Positions 1-11,287 of a DNA stretch of 64,000 nt are shown in pieces. A program made the position numbers and the translations under genes. Source of the stretch: Membranipora membranacea (Eukaryota > Bryozoa > Gymnolaemata > Cheilostomatida > Membraniporidae). Numbering within the stretch: position 1 is the first letter of the stretch; each line of letters opens with the position of its first letter. The DNA lies in the NCBI GenBank assembly GCA_914767715.1, contig OU612071.1:2854001-2918000 (forward strand), given 5' to 3'. Below the pieces are notes generated by a model. It saw nothing but the letters and a program-made list of their open reading frames with translations. It was not told the origin of the DNA and did no database searches.

Positions 1-1
1 A

Positions 2-208
2 GAACAGCCTGGTAGAGGAAGACCCAGCTCAGCTGAAGCAGCAGAGCAGCAAGCTACTCCAAAGCCTAAGAAACAGCCTGGTAGAGGAAGATCCAGCTCA
101 GCTGCAGCAGATGACAATTTGAGCCAGGTAATTGTTACCTCTAAAAAAGGCAAAGCCAAGGGGAAAGCACCGATGAAGGGCAAATCTCTGTCAAAAAAAT
201 CCTCATGA
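2..208 (+). CDS. C-terminal part of an AT-hook, Lys-rich nuclear protein (5' end outside window)
   Basis: An open frame enters from the left edge and ends at TGA 206-208, giving 68 residues with no start codon in view. It contains two copies of a KKQPGRGR-type block, the first followed by PSS and the second by SSS. RGRP in a Pro/Gly/Lys context is the core of the AT-hook, which binds the minor groove of AT-rich DNA. The blocks are separated by an Ala/Glu/Gln-rich spacer. The tail is a basic Lys/Gly/Ser stretch ending KGKSLSKKSS. The composition resembles HMGA-like or other chromatin-binding tails, but no family is assigned. A CAG/GTAATT sequence inside the frame (about 126-134) could be a weak donor, so the true terminal exon may differ. 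The last 48 bases recur many times downstream. Confidence 0.6.
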   Translation, partial: EQPGRGRPSSAEAAEQQATPKPKKQPGRGRSSSAAADDNLSQVIVTSKKGKAKGKAPMKGKSLSKKSS

Positions 209-1975
209 CTTTTCGTTTAAAAAACATAGTCAAGTCAATTTTTATTCCATGTACGCTATATAATTACACATTTTTTATTTTCTACCCGCTGTTGCATCAT
301 TTCCAAGGGGAAAGCACCGATGAAGGGCAAATCCCTGTAAAAGAGATTATCATGACTTTTCATTTTGAAAACACAGTCAAGTTAATTTTTATTCCATGTA
401 CGCTATATAATTACACATTTTTATTTTCTACCTGCTGTTGCATCATTTCCAGGGGGAAAGCACCGATGAAGGGCATATCCCCGCCAAAGAAATCATCGTG
501 ACTTTTCATTTTCATTGTGAAAATAATTTTGAAAACACAGTCAAGTCAATTTTTATTCCATGTACGCTATATAATTACACATTTTTATTTTCTACCTGCT
601 GTTGCATCATTTCCAAGGGGAAAGCACCGATGAAGGGCAAATCCCCGTCAAAGAAATCATCGTGACTTTTCATTTTCATTTTGAAAACACAGTCAAGTTA
701 ATTTTTATTCCATGTACGCTATATAATTACACATTTTTATTTTCTACCTGCTGTTGCATCATTTCCAGGGGGAAAGCACCGATGAAGGGCATATCCCCGC
801 CAAAGAAATCATCGTGACTTTTCATTTTCATTGTGAAAACAATTTTGAAAACACAGTCAAGTCAATTTTTATTCCATGTACGCTATATAATTACACATTT
901 TTATTTTCTACCTGCTGTTGCATCATTTCCAAGGGGAAAGCACCGATGAAGGGCAAATCCCCGTCAAAGAAATCATCGTGACTTTTCATTTTCATTTTGA
1001 AAACAATTTTGAAAACACAGTCAAGTCAATTTTTATTCCATGTACGCTATATAATTACACATTTTTATTTTCTACCTGCTGTTGCATCATTTCCAGGGGG
1101 AAAGCACCGATGAAGGGCATATCCCCGCCAAAGAAATCATCGTGACTTTTCATTTTCATTGTGAAAACAATTTTGAAAACACAGTCAAGTCAATTTTTAT
1201 TCCATGTACGCTATATAATTACACATTTTTATTTTCTACCTGCTGTTGCATCATTTCCAGGGGGAAAGCACCGATGAAGGGCAAATCCCCGTCAAAGAAA
1301 TCATCGTGACTTTTCATTTTCATTTTGAAAACAATTTTGAAAACACAGTCAAGTCAATTTTTATTCCATGTACGCTATATAATTACACATTTTTATTTTC
1401 TACCTGCTGTTGCATCATTTCCAGGGGGAAAGCACCGATGAAGGGCATATCCCCGCCAAAGAAATCATCGTGACTTTTCATTTTCATTGTGAAAACAATT
1501 TTGAAAACACAGTCAAGTCAATTTTTATTCCATGTACGCTATATAATTACACATTTTTATTTTCTACCTGCTGTTGCATCATTTCCAGGGGGAAAGCACC
1601 GATGAAGGGCATATCCCCGTCAAAGAAATCATCGTGACTTTTCATTTTCATTTTGAAAACAATTTTGAAAACACAGTCAAGTCAATTTTTATTCCATGTA
1701 CGCTATATAATTACACATTTTTATTTTCTACCTGCTGTTGCATCATTTCCAGGGGGAAAGCACCGATGAAGGGCATATCCCCGCCAAAGAAATCATCGTG
1801 ACTTTTCATTTTCATTGTGAAAACAATTTTGAAAACACAGTCAAGTCAATTTTTATTCCATGTACGCTATATAATTACACATTTTTATTTTCTACCTGCT
1901 GTTGCATCATTTCCAGGGGGAAAGCACCGATGAAGGGCAAATCCCCGTCAAAGAAATCATGACTTTTCATTTTGA
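206..1975 (+). repeat. Tandem array of about 11 copies of a 152-164 bp repeat holding a duplicated terminal-exon segment
   Basis: The copies start at a GACTTTTC motif next to each stop codon and recur mostly every 164 bp (some 152 bp). Each copy has an AT-rich part (TTTTATTCCATGTACGC, then ATATAATTACACATTTTT), a pyrimidine stretch ending TTGCATCATTTCCAG or ..CCAAG, and about 48 bases closely matching the end of the AT-hook frame at 161-208. That segment encodes GKAPMKG(K/I)SP(S/P)KKSS and a stop. Two sub-types alternate (K..S and I..P), so the array is partly a two-unit higher-order repeat. Each copy carries its own acceptor-like AG. The 71-75 residue frames that span whole repeats are a by-product of the repeat length and not likely proteins. 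Confidence 0.85.
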
Positions 1976-2127
1976 AACATAGTCAAGGGATTTTCAGTTT
2001 TGTGCATTATATACTTATATTCCAAACAATAGACTAAGTGTTCTTATTACTTATCTATCAAATTGTCGGGAAATTCTTCCTCGTCAGGACAGCCAGCATG
2101 GGCTTGGCTTAAATATTCCCGTTGAGT

Positions 2128-2200
2128 AAGGTAATTGTTATCTCTAAAAAAACCAAAGCCGAGGGGAAAGCACCGATGAAGGGCAAAGAAATTATTGTCA
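2128..2200 (+). repeat. Decayed outlying copy of the AT-hook gene 3' end
   Basis: This stretch reads GGTAATTGTTATCTCTAAAA followed by a diverged copy of the segment up to GGGGAAAGCACCGATGAAGG. It matches positions 128-185 of the AT-hook gene more extensively than the tandem copies do, because it keeps about 35 extra bases upstream. The reading frame is broken. It marks the right side of the amplified region. Confidence 0.6.
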
Positions 2201-2230
2201 CAGTTCATTTTCATTTTGAAACCATAGTCA

Positions 2231-2706
2231 TAGCCAGCATGGGCTTGGCTTATTTGCTCCTGTTATCCAACTTGTTAGGATGACCGTGTAAAGCCTAACA
2301 GAAACCTGCCAGTCGAAAAGTCTGTTTCACACGGCTATCAGCCAGGCAATAAAATATGCTGTTTATCAACTTTACTATGATTTTATATGCATAGCAAGCA
2401 TGGGCTTGGCTTATTTATTCCCGCTATCCAACTTGTTAGGATGAACGCATAAAGCCTAACGGAAACCTGCCAGTCAAAAAGTCTGTTCCACACGGCTATC
2501 AGCCAGGCAATCAGACATGCTGTTTATCAACCATACTTTGATTTTTTATGCATAGCCAGCATGGGCTAGGCTTATTGTTCCTGCTATCCAAAATGTTAGG
2601 ATGAACGCATAAAGCCTAACGGAAACCTGCCAGTCCGAAAGTCTGTTTCACAAGGCTATCAGCCAGACAATAAATTATGCTGTTTATCAACCATACTATG
2701 TTTATA
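2231..2706. repeat. Three tandem copies of a 161-bp repeat
   Basis: Copies start at 2231, 2392 and 2553 with TAGCCAGCATGGGCTTGGCT or a close variant. All contain AAAGCCTAAC, GAAACCTGCCAGTC and GGCTATCAGCCAG, and end near GCTGTTTATCAAC. A partial fourth copy of the first 35 bases lies at about 2091-2126. No open frame runs through it, and no transposon ends were recognised. Confidence 0.75.
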
Positions 2707-3219
2707 CAACTTACTATCTAACGCTAACAGAGAAACTAACAGAGAAACGGGATGCAATTTGATTAGTACAGTGGACAAATAATATGCACACATTTGGTTT
2801 AGTTGGCTACATAAAGTGTCAAGAGTGTAAGGTTGCTAAAAATAGTTACAGTCGGAACATTTATAATTGTAATAATAAATTATTATTGTAACCTGTTATG
2901 ACAGACAAAACATATTGAGGGAATTGAATGTCAGAATAGAATGTAATGTCCAGTAATATTGCATAATATCACAGTAAAAACCAAGCTGGAGCAGCATAAG
3001 TGGCTAAAGGACATACATTGGCACAATAACATTTGTATTAACCATCGGTATTCATGCCTAGCACTTTCAGTTGGCAAAGTAATAAAGTCTTTGAATTGAA
3101 ATTAGATATAATGCTATCTACATGTATAGAAAAATTAAGGTGGTTTACAATATGAGCTCCTTAAAACTTGACTAAACAGATGGTACAATATTTAATTTTA
3201 ATATTAATTTAAAAGATTT
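2707..3219. other. Intergenic, no gene recognised
   Basis: AT-rich sequence between the 161-bp repeats and the stop of the minus-strand P2X7-domain gene. No convincing exon, tRNA or transposon end was seen. It should contain the 3' UTR of that gene. Confidence 0.5.
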
Positions 3220-4945
3220 TTAGTTTATTGTCTCGGGAATATATATAGAAAAGTCATGATTGGCGAACTCCTCATCAGAGTCAGTGTCAAAATAGCAAGC
3301 TCTGACCATCATGTATATACATGATGGCAGAGGTCTTCTCTCTTTCTTCCTTATCTCTGGAAACGTCCAAAAGATGATTGATCTATATGCAGCTAGGCGC
3401 TGCTGTCTCCTCTTTAATCTGTTGATCTGGTCTTCAGACCAGACATTACTGGGGACCAGTGTCTCCGCATCAGGATATCGTTCAGCTATGATAAAAAAAA
3501 ATATTGGTAGTGAGATTATGAAGCTAAGTTCAGACATTTCATATTGAATTCCATTGAAAACTTCTGAAATCTCTGTTACATGATCACTCTTTGCTGAGTT
3601 GGCGAGACTTGCCGGTCTCATTTCCAAATCCCTTCATTGATCGAACAAGAAACCTTTTCATTCAACTGTTAGCAAATAATTTGGTTGATTGAGAGGCCAG
3701 AAGAGTGAACACAGTTAGGAAATTGAGAGTGGTAATCAGTGGTTTAAAAACCTCTCACACATTGCAATAAAGAGTGCTCCAGTGATTTCACACAATTAAA
3801 ATTATCTCCCAACACAAACATGAGCAGATTTTGACTTGCATTGTTTTGGCAAGTCTGTATTAGTGTGTTTAATTTAAATTGACTGTTGTTTTGGGGAGCG
3901 ATCAGCAAAATAATTGCTTATTACAACATTACTACGCTAATAGTTACTGAGCGCCTGTACCAAGGAGTAACTTACTGTTACTCTTTGCCTATACTTACGA
4001 TGATGGCAGGCATAATTCCTGTACATAACTCTCAGTGGAGCAGGTCTTAAGAGGTCGTGTACGTCCTGTGAGTCAGCCATACACCTGATGTCTTCCTCTG
4101 GTCTCTTCTGCTCCCAAATCTTGTGCGTAGCACAGCAGTTATTCATGTGGTGATCGGGCCACACATGACACTTCCCACACAAGCACCATTCTGGATTGAG
4201 ATCTACAGCCATCTGCTCCTACAAAATCAGCACAGATATACATAATATATAATCAAGGAGGAATAGAGGAGTTACTCCTTGATATGATATAATATATAAT
4301 TATATATTATATACACCAAAGCTGCGATACAAGGGCACAGTCAAGAGGAGTCTCAAATATCTCGACATTACCAACAAATGGTTGGCAGAAGCTGACAAAT
4401 AACAGAGCGAGTTAGCGCAAATTGATTCAGAAGCAGAAGTCATCATCGGAACCGATGGACTGCCAGTAGTATATGCACCAAGGAGGCAGCTGTAACTCCT
4501 TGTATGCAAACATCCAACACTTGCAGTGTTTCGTATAGTTGATCGCTCTCTATTAGTCTACAGCAAGCCTTCTGTGCTCTGCTCATTTACTCCAACAATA
4601 ATGAAGTTACAGTTTTGTCTAGCCCTGTCTATGTTCTGTCAATGAACTAAACCTCAATCAATGAACTAAGGTTTAGTTCATTGGTTCTGTCCTGTCCAAT
4701 TACTAAGCTTAGTGTTGATAATAATTTTGTCATACCAATACCACAAATTTTATTCCCTGTATGCTATTGAATGGAATTACAAGTCAAGTGACATTTTTAT
4801 TTCCTACCTGCTGTGGCATCTCTTCTTGTTGCTGCTCTTCCTGCTGCCCAACATTCTCTTGCAGCCTTTGTGCAACAACTCTTCTAGGGTGCAAATCCCA
4901 AGGGTTGTCCAGGGCCTCAAGGCTGGAGGAACTAGATGAAGACAT
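3220..4945 (-). CDS. Stand-alone P2X7 cytoplasmic (zinc-binding) domain protein, 3 exons, 207 aa
   Basis: Exons on the minus strand are 4945-4808 (donor GTAGGA, phase 0), 4218-3999 (acceptor TTGTAG, donor GTAAGT, phase 1) and 3485-3220 (acceptor ATCATAG, stop TAA). Frames agree at both junctions (624 nt). The product starts with a run of seven Ser and a Gln/Glu-rich segment (residues 1-48), then the conserved block: PEWCLCGKC (55-63), a CC pair (74-75), C92, YRNYAC (112-117), AAYRSIIFW (151-159), LPSC (172-175). This cysteine and aromatic order is that of the P2X7 receptor cytoplasmic 'ballast', which binds zinc and guanine nucleotide in mammalian P2X7. No channel segments are encoded and all three exons are accounted for, so it is probably a soluble adaptor-like protein. 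The N-terminal start is inferred from the first in-frame ATG of exon 1. Function is unknown. Confidence 0.8.
3961..3987. repeat. Short palindrome with CAAGGAGTAA end
   Basis: This is a 27-bp near-palindrome, CAAGGAGTAAC, loop TTACT, GTTACTCTTTG, lying just inside intron 2 of the P2X7-domain gene. It belongs to a small group of similar hairpins in this window (4254, 4479, 9727, 56491). Confidence 0.5.
4254..4281. repeat. Short hairpin, CAAGGAG...CTCCTTG
   Basis: This 28-bp sequence begins CAAGGAG and ends with the exact reverse complement CTCCTTG. It lies in intron 1 of the P2X7-domain gene and is followed by an AT palindrome region (about 4284-4315). Confidence 0.5.
4316..4495 (+). pseudogene. 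Probable relic of a LINE-type retrotransposon ORF2 C-terminus
   Basis: Read on the plus strand the frame gives PKLRYKGTVKRSLKYLDI, then KWLAEADK, a stop, and further open sequence. The pattern P-K-x-R-Y/F-K-D/G-x-x-K-x-S-L-K-x-x-D-I is common just before the C-terminus of animal non-LTR retrotransposon reverse transcriptases. An in-frame stop interrupts it and no reverse transcriptase core is nearby, so it would be a dead fragment inside intron 1 of the minus-strand gene. The match is from memory of the pattern only. Confidence 0.35.
4479..4502. repeat. Short hairpin, CAAGGAG...CTCCTTG
   Basis: A 24-bp sequence with 7-bp perfect inverted ends, CAAGGAG and CTCCTTG. It directly follows the retrotransposon relic. 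Confidence 0.5.
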
Positions 4946-5384
4946 AATAAAGCAAGGAGTAAATTAAATGTTCTATGGAATGTGTGACTCGTTTTGTTGG
5001 ATTCTTGTCGATGAATGACTTTTAATTTTAATGTCAAATGATAAGTGAATAAATTGCGGGTTGAGGTATTCTCATCCTCACCAATCTTGTTTACAATCAA
5101 TGAGGAAATAGAGCTATAATTCACACACTTTGATTGGCTACTCCTGAGATGCTGGAAAAAAACTTTGCTCGCTAATTCCCTCATAGTATGTCATCACAAT
5201 ATGATCACGTGACGTGATCGGCCATGTTGCAAATGTTACATAATTCCAAGGGGGTTACACCCACTTTTTTCCAGAGATGACAACTCTTGTAAATCAGTGT
5301 TTACACCTGCTGTATCTTGCTCACATGGGATATCAAGTCAAGAAACATAATCCTAACATAATTAACCTACCCTCAAACTAAGTC
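4946..5384. other. Intergenic between the P2X7-domain gene and the peptide array
   Basis: This stretch should hold the promoter of the minus-strand P2X7-domain gene, but no clear TATA box was seen. A half-copy of the CAAGGAGTAA motif lies at 4953-4962. Homology to the array units begins near 5385 with TTTAAGAAAACCAATATCAA. Confidence 0.4.
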
Positions 5385-5720
5385 TTTAAGAAAACCAATA
5401 TCAATCATCATTAAATTATGTCAGTTGTCGATGTCATTAAACCAAGTAGTGTATTTTTTCCCTAATCACACAAAACTTAATATCAATTATTTGACATCTG
5501 GCAGTTTGAAATTATCCACATAATATGACAAGTGTCCAAAACTTTTATTGGCATAATAATTGATCCAACAACTATTAGTATGTAGGCGTATTAAGTCCAG
5601 ATCCTGCACCCTACCTCCTGGGAACAATGATATTTCCCTATCAATCATAATTTATATAGAAATAAACAATATGAAAATAATAACAGCTTCCAGCTCATCA
5701 GATGTTGCCTGTCCTGAAAG

Positions 5721-5728
5721 TATAAAAG
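5721..5728 (+). promoter_or_regulatory. TATA box of peptide gene 1
   Basis: TATAAAAG lies about 30 bp upstream of the expected start of the non-coding first exon. It is conserved in all seven units. Confidence 0.7.
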
Positions 5729-5979
5729 AAGAGACCAATTAATACAAAGATCACAAGACTACAGCCTCACATCACTGCACAGCACTGTCTCAAACCTCTT
5801 AATCCACAGTAAGTATCTGGTTGTAAATTTACTGATCAGGAATTATATGAGGTAATGCCGCGTTGGAAGTAAATTTTTGTATTTGTTTTCTGTATTATTT
5901 CATTGAGGAAGTTTCTATAAATCAACCTGGTATAATGGAATGCATATTCTTTATCTGATGTAGATAGAAGAAACTAGAA

Positions 5980-6486
5980 ATGAAGGTCTTTGCACTTCTA
6001 TCCCTGATCGTTACTGCACTTGGTGAGTTTCACTTCTTCTTGTTTTATATTTTTTCAGTGAATACTGAGACCTGTTCTACATGTGGTATTTAGGTAGATA
6101 TTGGATGACTGATGCATTAATGTTTCCACCGACTGTGGTGTTTTATGATTTTCAAAGACATAATTAAACATATCTGATATAATTAGTTACATTGAGGTCT
6201 AAAATACGAATCACCCCATAGCATTTGATCAGATCACATTCACTCCATAAGCGTGGTTGATCTTGAAATGTAATATAATAGACGGTACAGAATAAACTGT
6301 TTGATGATTGTGATGATAATTTATTTAACATCGCAACTGCAAAAGGATAATGTTCATAAGTTTATAAATTTACACTGCATTTTTATAGCTGTTGTACAGA
6401 TCGAAGCTGGGGTCTTCAGTTCGGTGATAAAGTCAGTAGCTACCGAAGTAGCGAGCGATGCTGTTGTTGACGCAATCGAAGGCTAA
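5980..6486 (+). CDS. Secreted short peptide gene, array copy 1 (4 exons)
   Basis: Non-coding exon 1 runs from about 5752 to 5808 (donor GTAAGT). Exon 2 (5964-6022, acceptor GATGTAG, donor GTGAGT) starts translation with MKVFALLSLIVTAL. Exon 3 (6389-6511, acceptor TTATAG) joins in phase 1, adds AVVQIEA and the mature part, and stops at TAA 6484-6486. A fourth, 3'-UTR exon begins at 6715 (acceptor ATTCTAG) and has AATAAA at 6800 and 6817. The precursor has 46 residues: a hydrophobic signal peptide with likely cleavage after QIEA, then 25 residues starting GVFSSVIKSV and ending DAIEG. The mature part is helix-prone, with net charge about -3, and ends in Gly, a possible amide donor. It has no cysteines and no recognised family. 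A host-defence or signalling peptide is possible but unproven. Confidence 0.75.
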
Positions 6487-9400
6487 ACACCCACCAGCGG
6501 ACCAAATTGAGGTGAGCAGATACAATAAGACTACAATCTTTGTATTATAGATATTGCACATGTATGTACTGATAAGAAAAAAAATTATAATGAAAATTCT
6601 AAAATAATTTTATTGGTTGATGCAACTCTGAATATTTGTTTTTTAATGTTGTGGTAAACAAATTAGTTTTATGCATATGAATCAAATTAATTTATTTTTT
6701 CCAAAACATTCTAGGTTCGAGATATGTCTGCAACCAAGAGAAAATCACACAGGATTTATAAGCTCTTGTCAATCAACTGTGTATGAATCTAATTTAATCA
6801 ATAAATAATATTTAGCAATAAAGCAAAACCTCCTTGCACACAGTTTAATTATTATATTTCAAACACAAATAACAATTCTTAAATTTTTATGGTATTCAGT
6901 TTGGTTATGTCATACCCGTAAGATAGAGAGCGAAACCTCCTCTGCCATTCTACACCATTAAAGGGAGCTGAAACTGATTGTTCAAGCCAAAACAGTGACA
7001 GGACTCACAACATCTGCATGTGCTTACATTGTAAAATCTAAAGTTACTTAAGGGTACCAGAAAGATACAACTTTATACATGGTATACACTGAACTCAATC
7101 CTGGAACAGCAGCTCACTCATAGCCTTATAAACAGTAATCACTCAATTTAGGAATACTTACTTGATTTTATGAACTCCTCAATCCTCTAATAATTTATGT
7201 TAATAGATGTCTATGTGATTTGCTATGTGAAATGCTATGTGAAATGCTATGTGATTGGCTGTCCCTAGTAGAGGGTGTCATCTTTACTGTATGACCACGT
7301 GAAAGTCACCTGACTAAAACCGTTACAACAGGATGCATTCTTCCGGATATAATGCAGTCTCTAATAAAATATTCATTGATTTATGGATTTGTTTCATAGT
7401 GTTTTATTGATTTATATTATCAAGACAGGCACAAAAAAAGTTGTTATGTTCAAATAACCACCAAATAAAAGAAAAATACACTAGTTTATACAAATTGTTG
7501 CTCACAGAAAATTGATTTTTTTATTAATCAAACTTTGCGCAAACTCCAAAAAGCTACTAGGGACTGAGCTCGATGTCAAATGAAAAATTGTGAGAATGTC
7601 TATTGGAAAATACAGCTCCCTGATTGGAGAATGGTGAGTTGAAAATGCTATTCTAAGAATAGTACAATTCAATGATGCTATATTATAGTGACGTAGGGGG
7701 TACCTGCATGGTACATGTCATCTTCATGGGGCTCAGTTATTTAAAGTCAAAAAATGCTCAGTTGTAGTTATCTCCTCCTTACATTTCAAAAAGCTATCTC
7801 CTTCCTACATTTTTTAATTCAGAATAACCCCATTTGGTCACCTGGATCGTTAGTCAATCAGCTTACTATTCATTCATCTTTATCTGCAAAAAACTCCAAA
7901 TCTGACAAAAAATCTCCAAGTTCGTGTTTTTCTGTTTGGGAAGAATTACATTTCAACATGGTAACCCACAGAGATCTGGTTTTTTTTGGAGCATCAGTTC
8001 ATCACATTATCCAAGTGAGGTTTTGAGGGCATGTTTGAAATATTTTTTAAACATATTTAAAATTGCGATTTACTTTTTCATTACGGTGTTTATTTCATCC
8101 ATCAGTGCAGTGGCAATGTAACACAAGGCAGTGCAAAGAGCCTATATATTTGTTGTTTCTATGCCATTGTGCGCAGTTTCAAACAAATTCTAATTGCCTT
8201 TTATCAAAGGGGTGGAGCAATTTACAAATGACAATGGAGATGCTATACTGAACTTAAACAAAAGAATATTTCTGTTGGTTGATATAAGCTTTCAGTATAG
8301 ATTGTGGTGACCCATCAGTCCCCCATCAAATTCTTTCATAATGACTATAGACCGCAAAATAATTATTATTATTAATATTTCCAAACATGGTTTGGATTTG
8401 GCTTTTTCAGTGGATACTGTTCAATGATAGCATTTTCAAACTACACTCAAATGTTTGAGCTTAAATTTTACTTGAATGTCATCCCAATATTTTTATTATT
8501 GAAAAACACTAATGTAACTATGCTGGATGCGTATAGGATTATGATAACTGTGTGTCTGGAGGGCTCAACCTTAATAACACACATGATATTCTATGTGAAA
8601 TATTTTGCTGCATTTTCAGTGAGCTGGTTTCTGTATGTTCGACCTTGGTGTATTTATCACGATTAAGGAATTGCAGTCCTGAAATAACCATTGACAGCAT
8701 TCATGTTACGGTTGAGTTTGTACATTTTCTTAAAAATCGTGCCCTGGGACTGCATCTATACTGCAACAAGTTATAATGTTGTTACTTTTGAGGATTCGGT
8801 CAGCCAAACAGGTGGGCTGCCTCAAAAACAACAAATCTGAGATGGCCTCCAAACAAAATTGGAGGCAATTCTTCACGCAGTGCATTGAAACGATCCAAGT
8901 ACAATTGAGACCTCTGCTGGATGAAGATATCAGTGAGAGCAATTACAGACATTGTTTTCTCAGAGTAAATTTTCTAATCCCTCAAGAAAATCTTATTTGT
9001 GAACAACCAGTTGTATTGCAGTCTCTGTGTTTCATTACAGGGAAAGAATTTGTTACTGTTGTGCCTTGTTTATCTTTTCCAAATGATTTAAAGGCAATGT
9101 AATATTAGAATATCAAAACCTGAGGATAACCTTTGTGTCTCAAGACTGATTAAAATTGAAGGTTGATTTAAATCAGATGTCTTGTCACAAGCCACATCCC
9201 GGAGCATAGGCGGCGAAATTCGTTGCCTTAGTGGCCAGGCCACAATATCTGCGCCAGGTTGCTCTCTGTTTGCACTCATGTTGGAGGACACCTGGGTGCC
9301 AACCAAAGCCCAGTAGAAGACGGACCGCAGATACATTCGATATGAGGCCCTTTCGATAAATTTAAGGTTCAATGATTGCACAGACCAAGGGTACATTGTG

Positions 9401-9726
9401 GCAGGATCATTCAAGGATTGTTATAGTTATTCCTATTGTAAAAACTGCCACAATACTGCCTTCCTAGCTATACCCATCGTATCAATTTAGCTAGGATAGT
9501 TAGGTGTAATTTAAGCGTATAACTTCATGTCTAATTGTGGAGTAAGGCTGTACAAAGAGAAATTTTTAAGGGAGAGCCTGCATATTCTCTTTTTTATTGT
9601 AATCAAAAACTTTGAATTCAGTTCATTCTCCAGAACCCTATAATTGTGACAAATAGATGAAAGGAGTTTTTGGCAACAAGCTTCCCATAACTTTCCCCAT
9701 GACGCAAAGCTTGCAGATACCTTGAC

Positions 9727-9751
9727 CAAGGAGTAAAAAACTCTTTACTTG
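9727..9751. repeat. Short hairpin with CAAGGAGTAA end inside unit 1
   Basis: CAAGGAGTAAA faces CTCTTTACTTG as an imperfect inverted repeat. Cognate copies lie in other array units and in the orphan fragment (about 47,403 and 59,619), so it predates the array expansion. Confidence 0.4.
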
Positions 9752-11279
9752 ACTATTGTTAAAAAATTTACTCTGAATCCCTTTACTCTGTGAAGCAGTC
9801 TATCCACATGCTTGAAACTAAAATGTTTTACACAGATAGATAGATGGGGTGATAACTCTATACTGCAAATGAGCGACCAAATTTCAACAATAAGAGAAGA
9901 CAACTTCTTGGCCTAAGATTTGCTCAAATTGACTTTAATGAACTGAGAAGGTGATAGGTTGTATCCATATCCAATATTTACTTAGAGTCAGTTTTTATTT
10001 CCTAAGTGATGTTTGGGGAATATCTTCTTTTCTTTCAGATAGTTTTTTAATTTTTGGTTGTAAACTGAAACAGGATAGTTTTCTGCCAGGTTTACCTGGA
10101 ATTCTCCCATCACTTGGCCCAGGTCGGGACCATTTCCCCCTTGTGATTTAATTGTGGACAACATTTTAACCAGGTTGTTGGCGGGGGTGGAGTTGGGTTT
10201 TTTATGCTTCTCGGCACTGCGCACTTGGAAACTCTTGGTGAACGGTTATTTACTCTAGGGTGACCCTTTCTAATTAGATTACATAGTTCCTAGCCTGTGA
10301 TGAGACAGTGGCACCTGTGGTGATGTAACTTTGCCATTAGAGGAAATTGTTCGATTTAGACAATTAAACTCTTGAGCATTTAAACACGGCTTGTAAGATT
10401 TGCTTAAGTACCTAGCTTTGTTCTCCAGCGAAGCTGTGTATAGGATTATATCATTGATCAGGTGATACAGCAGTACTTTTAATTGTTTTGGTTGTTCTAA
10501 ATTATTTGGAGCAGATTTCATAAGTTTAATAATTAACAAAGGTTCACAACTTGAGTTTCAGTGTGTTATCCTTATTATGAAAGTATCAATAACAATTTGT
10601 TGACATATAGCAGTTTAAAAACATCCGTACAATGTAACAGAGTTACACAGTGGTTTAGCGAACAAAGAATCTATCACAGATTCTAAGCAAGACTAAATTA
10701 TAGTCCTATCCCCTTGGTTGAAGCTGGAAACAGTAACCAGTCGCAACATTAGAAGGCAGTGTTGTTGAGTTCAACAAGTTTTATTCTTTTTTCTCAATTA
10801 AGCAACATGTCAATCTTTTACAACAACACATGTTGTATTACACTCTCCGAACCCTCCATTATCTGTTTTAGTTACTGGGTTCAAGCGGACGTGGATGGTA
10901 TAGCTGCCACCACAATAAGGTTATCATTATCAGTAAGCTTCAACTTAAGAAAACCAATATCAATCATCATTAAATTATGTCAGTTGTCCATGTCATTAAT
11001 CCAAGTACTGTATTTTTTCCCTTATCACATAAAACTTAATATCAATTATTTGACATCTGGCAGTTTGAAAATATCCGCATAATGTGACAAGTGTCCAAAA
11101 CTTTTATTGGCATAATAATTGATCCAACAACTATTAGTATGTAGGCGTATTAAGTTCAGATCCTGCACCCTACTTCCTGGGAACAATGATATTTCCCTAT
11201 CAACCATAATTTATATAGAAATAAACAATATGAAAATAATAACAGCTTCCAGCTCATCAGATGTTGCCTTTCCTGAAAG

Positions 11280-11287
11280 TATAAAAG
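11280..11287 (+). promoter_or_regulatory. TATA box of peptide gene 2
   Basis: TATAAAAG, in the same context as in unit 1. Confidence 0.7.

Larger units (their letters stand above)
5385..10943 (+). repeat. Array unit 1 (5.56 kb)
   Basis: First head-to-tail copy of the peptide gene unit. Unit edges are set here at CTTAAGAAAACCAATATC, about 340 bp upstream of each TATA box. It is shorter than the 6.13-kb units because the two internal half-repeats that begin GTGCCCTGGGACTGCATC (in unit 3 at about 33,171 and 34,135) are fused here into one at about 8740. A 12-bp repeat, GCTATGTGAAAT, occurs three times at about 7220-7255 and is present in units 3-5. The roughly 4 kb downstream of the gene shows no splice-consistent gene. 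Confidence 0.85.

Noticed and set aside
438-1962. Series of overlapping 71-75 residue plus-strand frames (MHHFQGESTDEG...KKSS)
   Set aside because: They arise because each repeat lacks stops in that frame. They read through the pyrimidine tract and AT-rich flank, and the apparent start uses a codon in the wrong frame for the AT-hook gene. Only the final GKAPMKG..KKSS part corresponds to real coding ancestry.
206-2706. CRISPR array
   Set aside because: The repeats are 160 bp with no spacer/repeat alternation, and the DNA is clearly animal with spliced genes.
7754-9102. Recurrent 60-108 residue plus-strand frames in each array unit (for example MLSCSYLLL.., MIAFSNYT.., MASKQNW..)
   Set aside because: They are alike only because the units are duplicates. 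Stops fall at different points in different units (TAA after GTGGCAATG in units 1 and 5, TAG after GATATCAGT in several half-repeats), and no splice-consistent gene or known domain emerged.
9088-10539. Recurrent minus-strand frames in each unit (108, 72, 78 and 86 residues)
   Set aside because: Some have protein-like composition (around AEKHKKPNSTPANNLVK), but start codons are often absent, unit deletions cut through them, and amino-acid changes between units look unconstrained. A test of synonymous against non-synonymous change across units would decide.
10759-11082. 107-codon plus-strand frame just upstream of the peptide gene promoter
   Set aside because: It covers the unit boundary and upstream region, is broken in units 3 and 4, and has no recognised domain.
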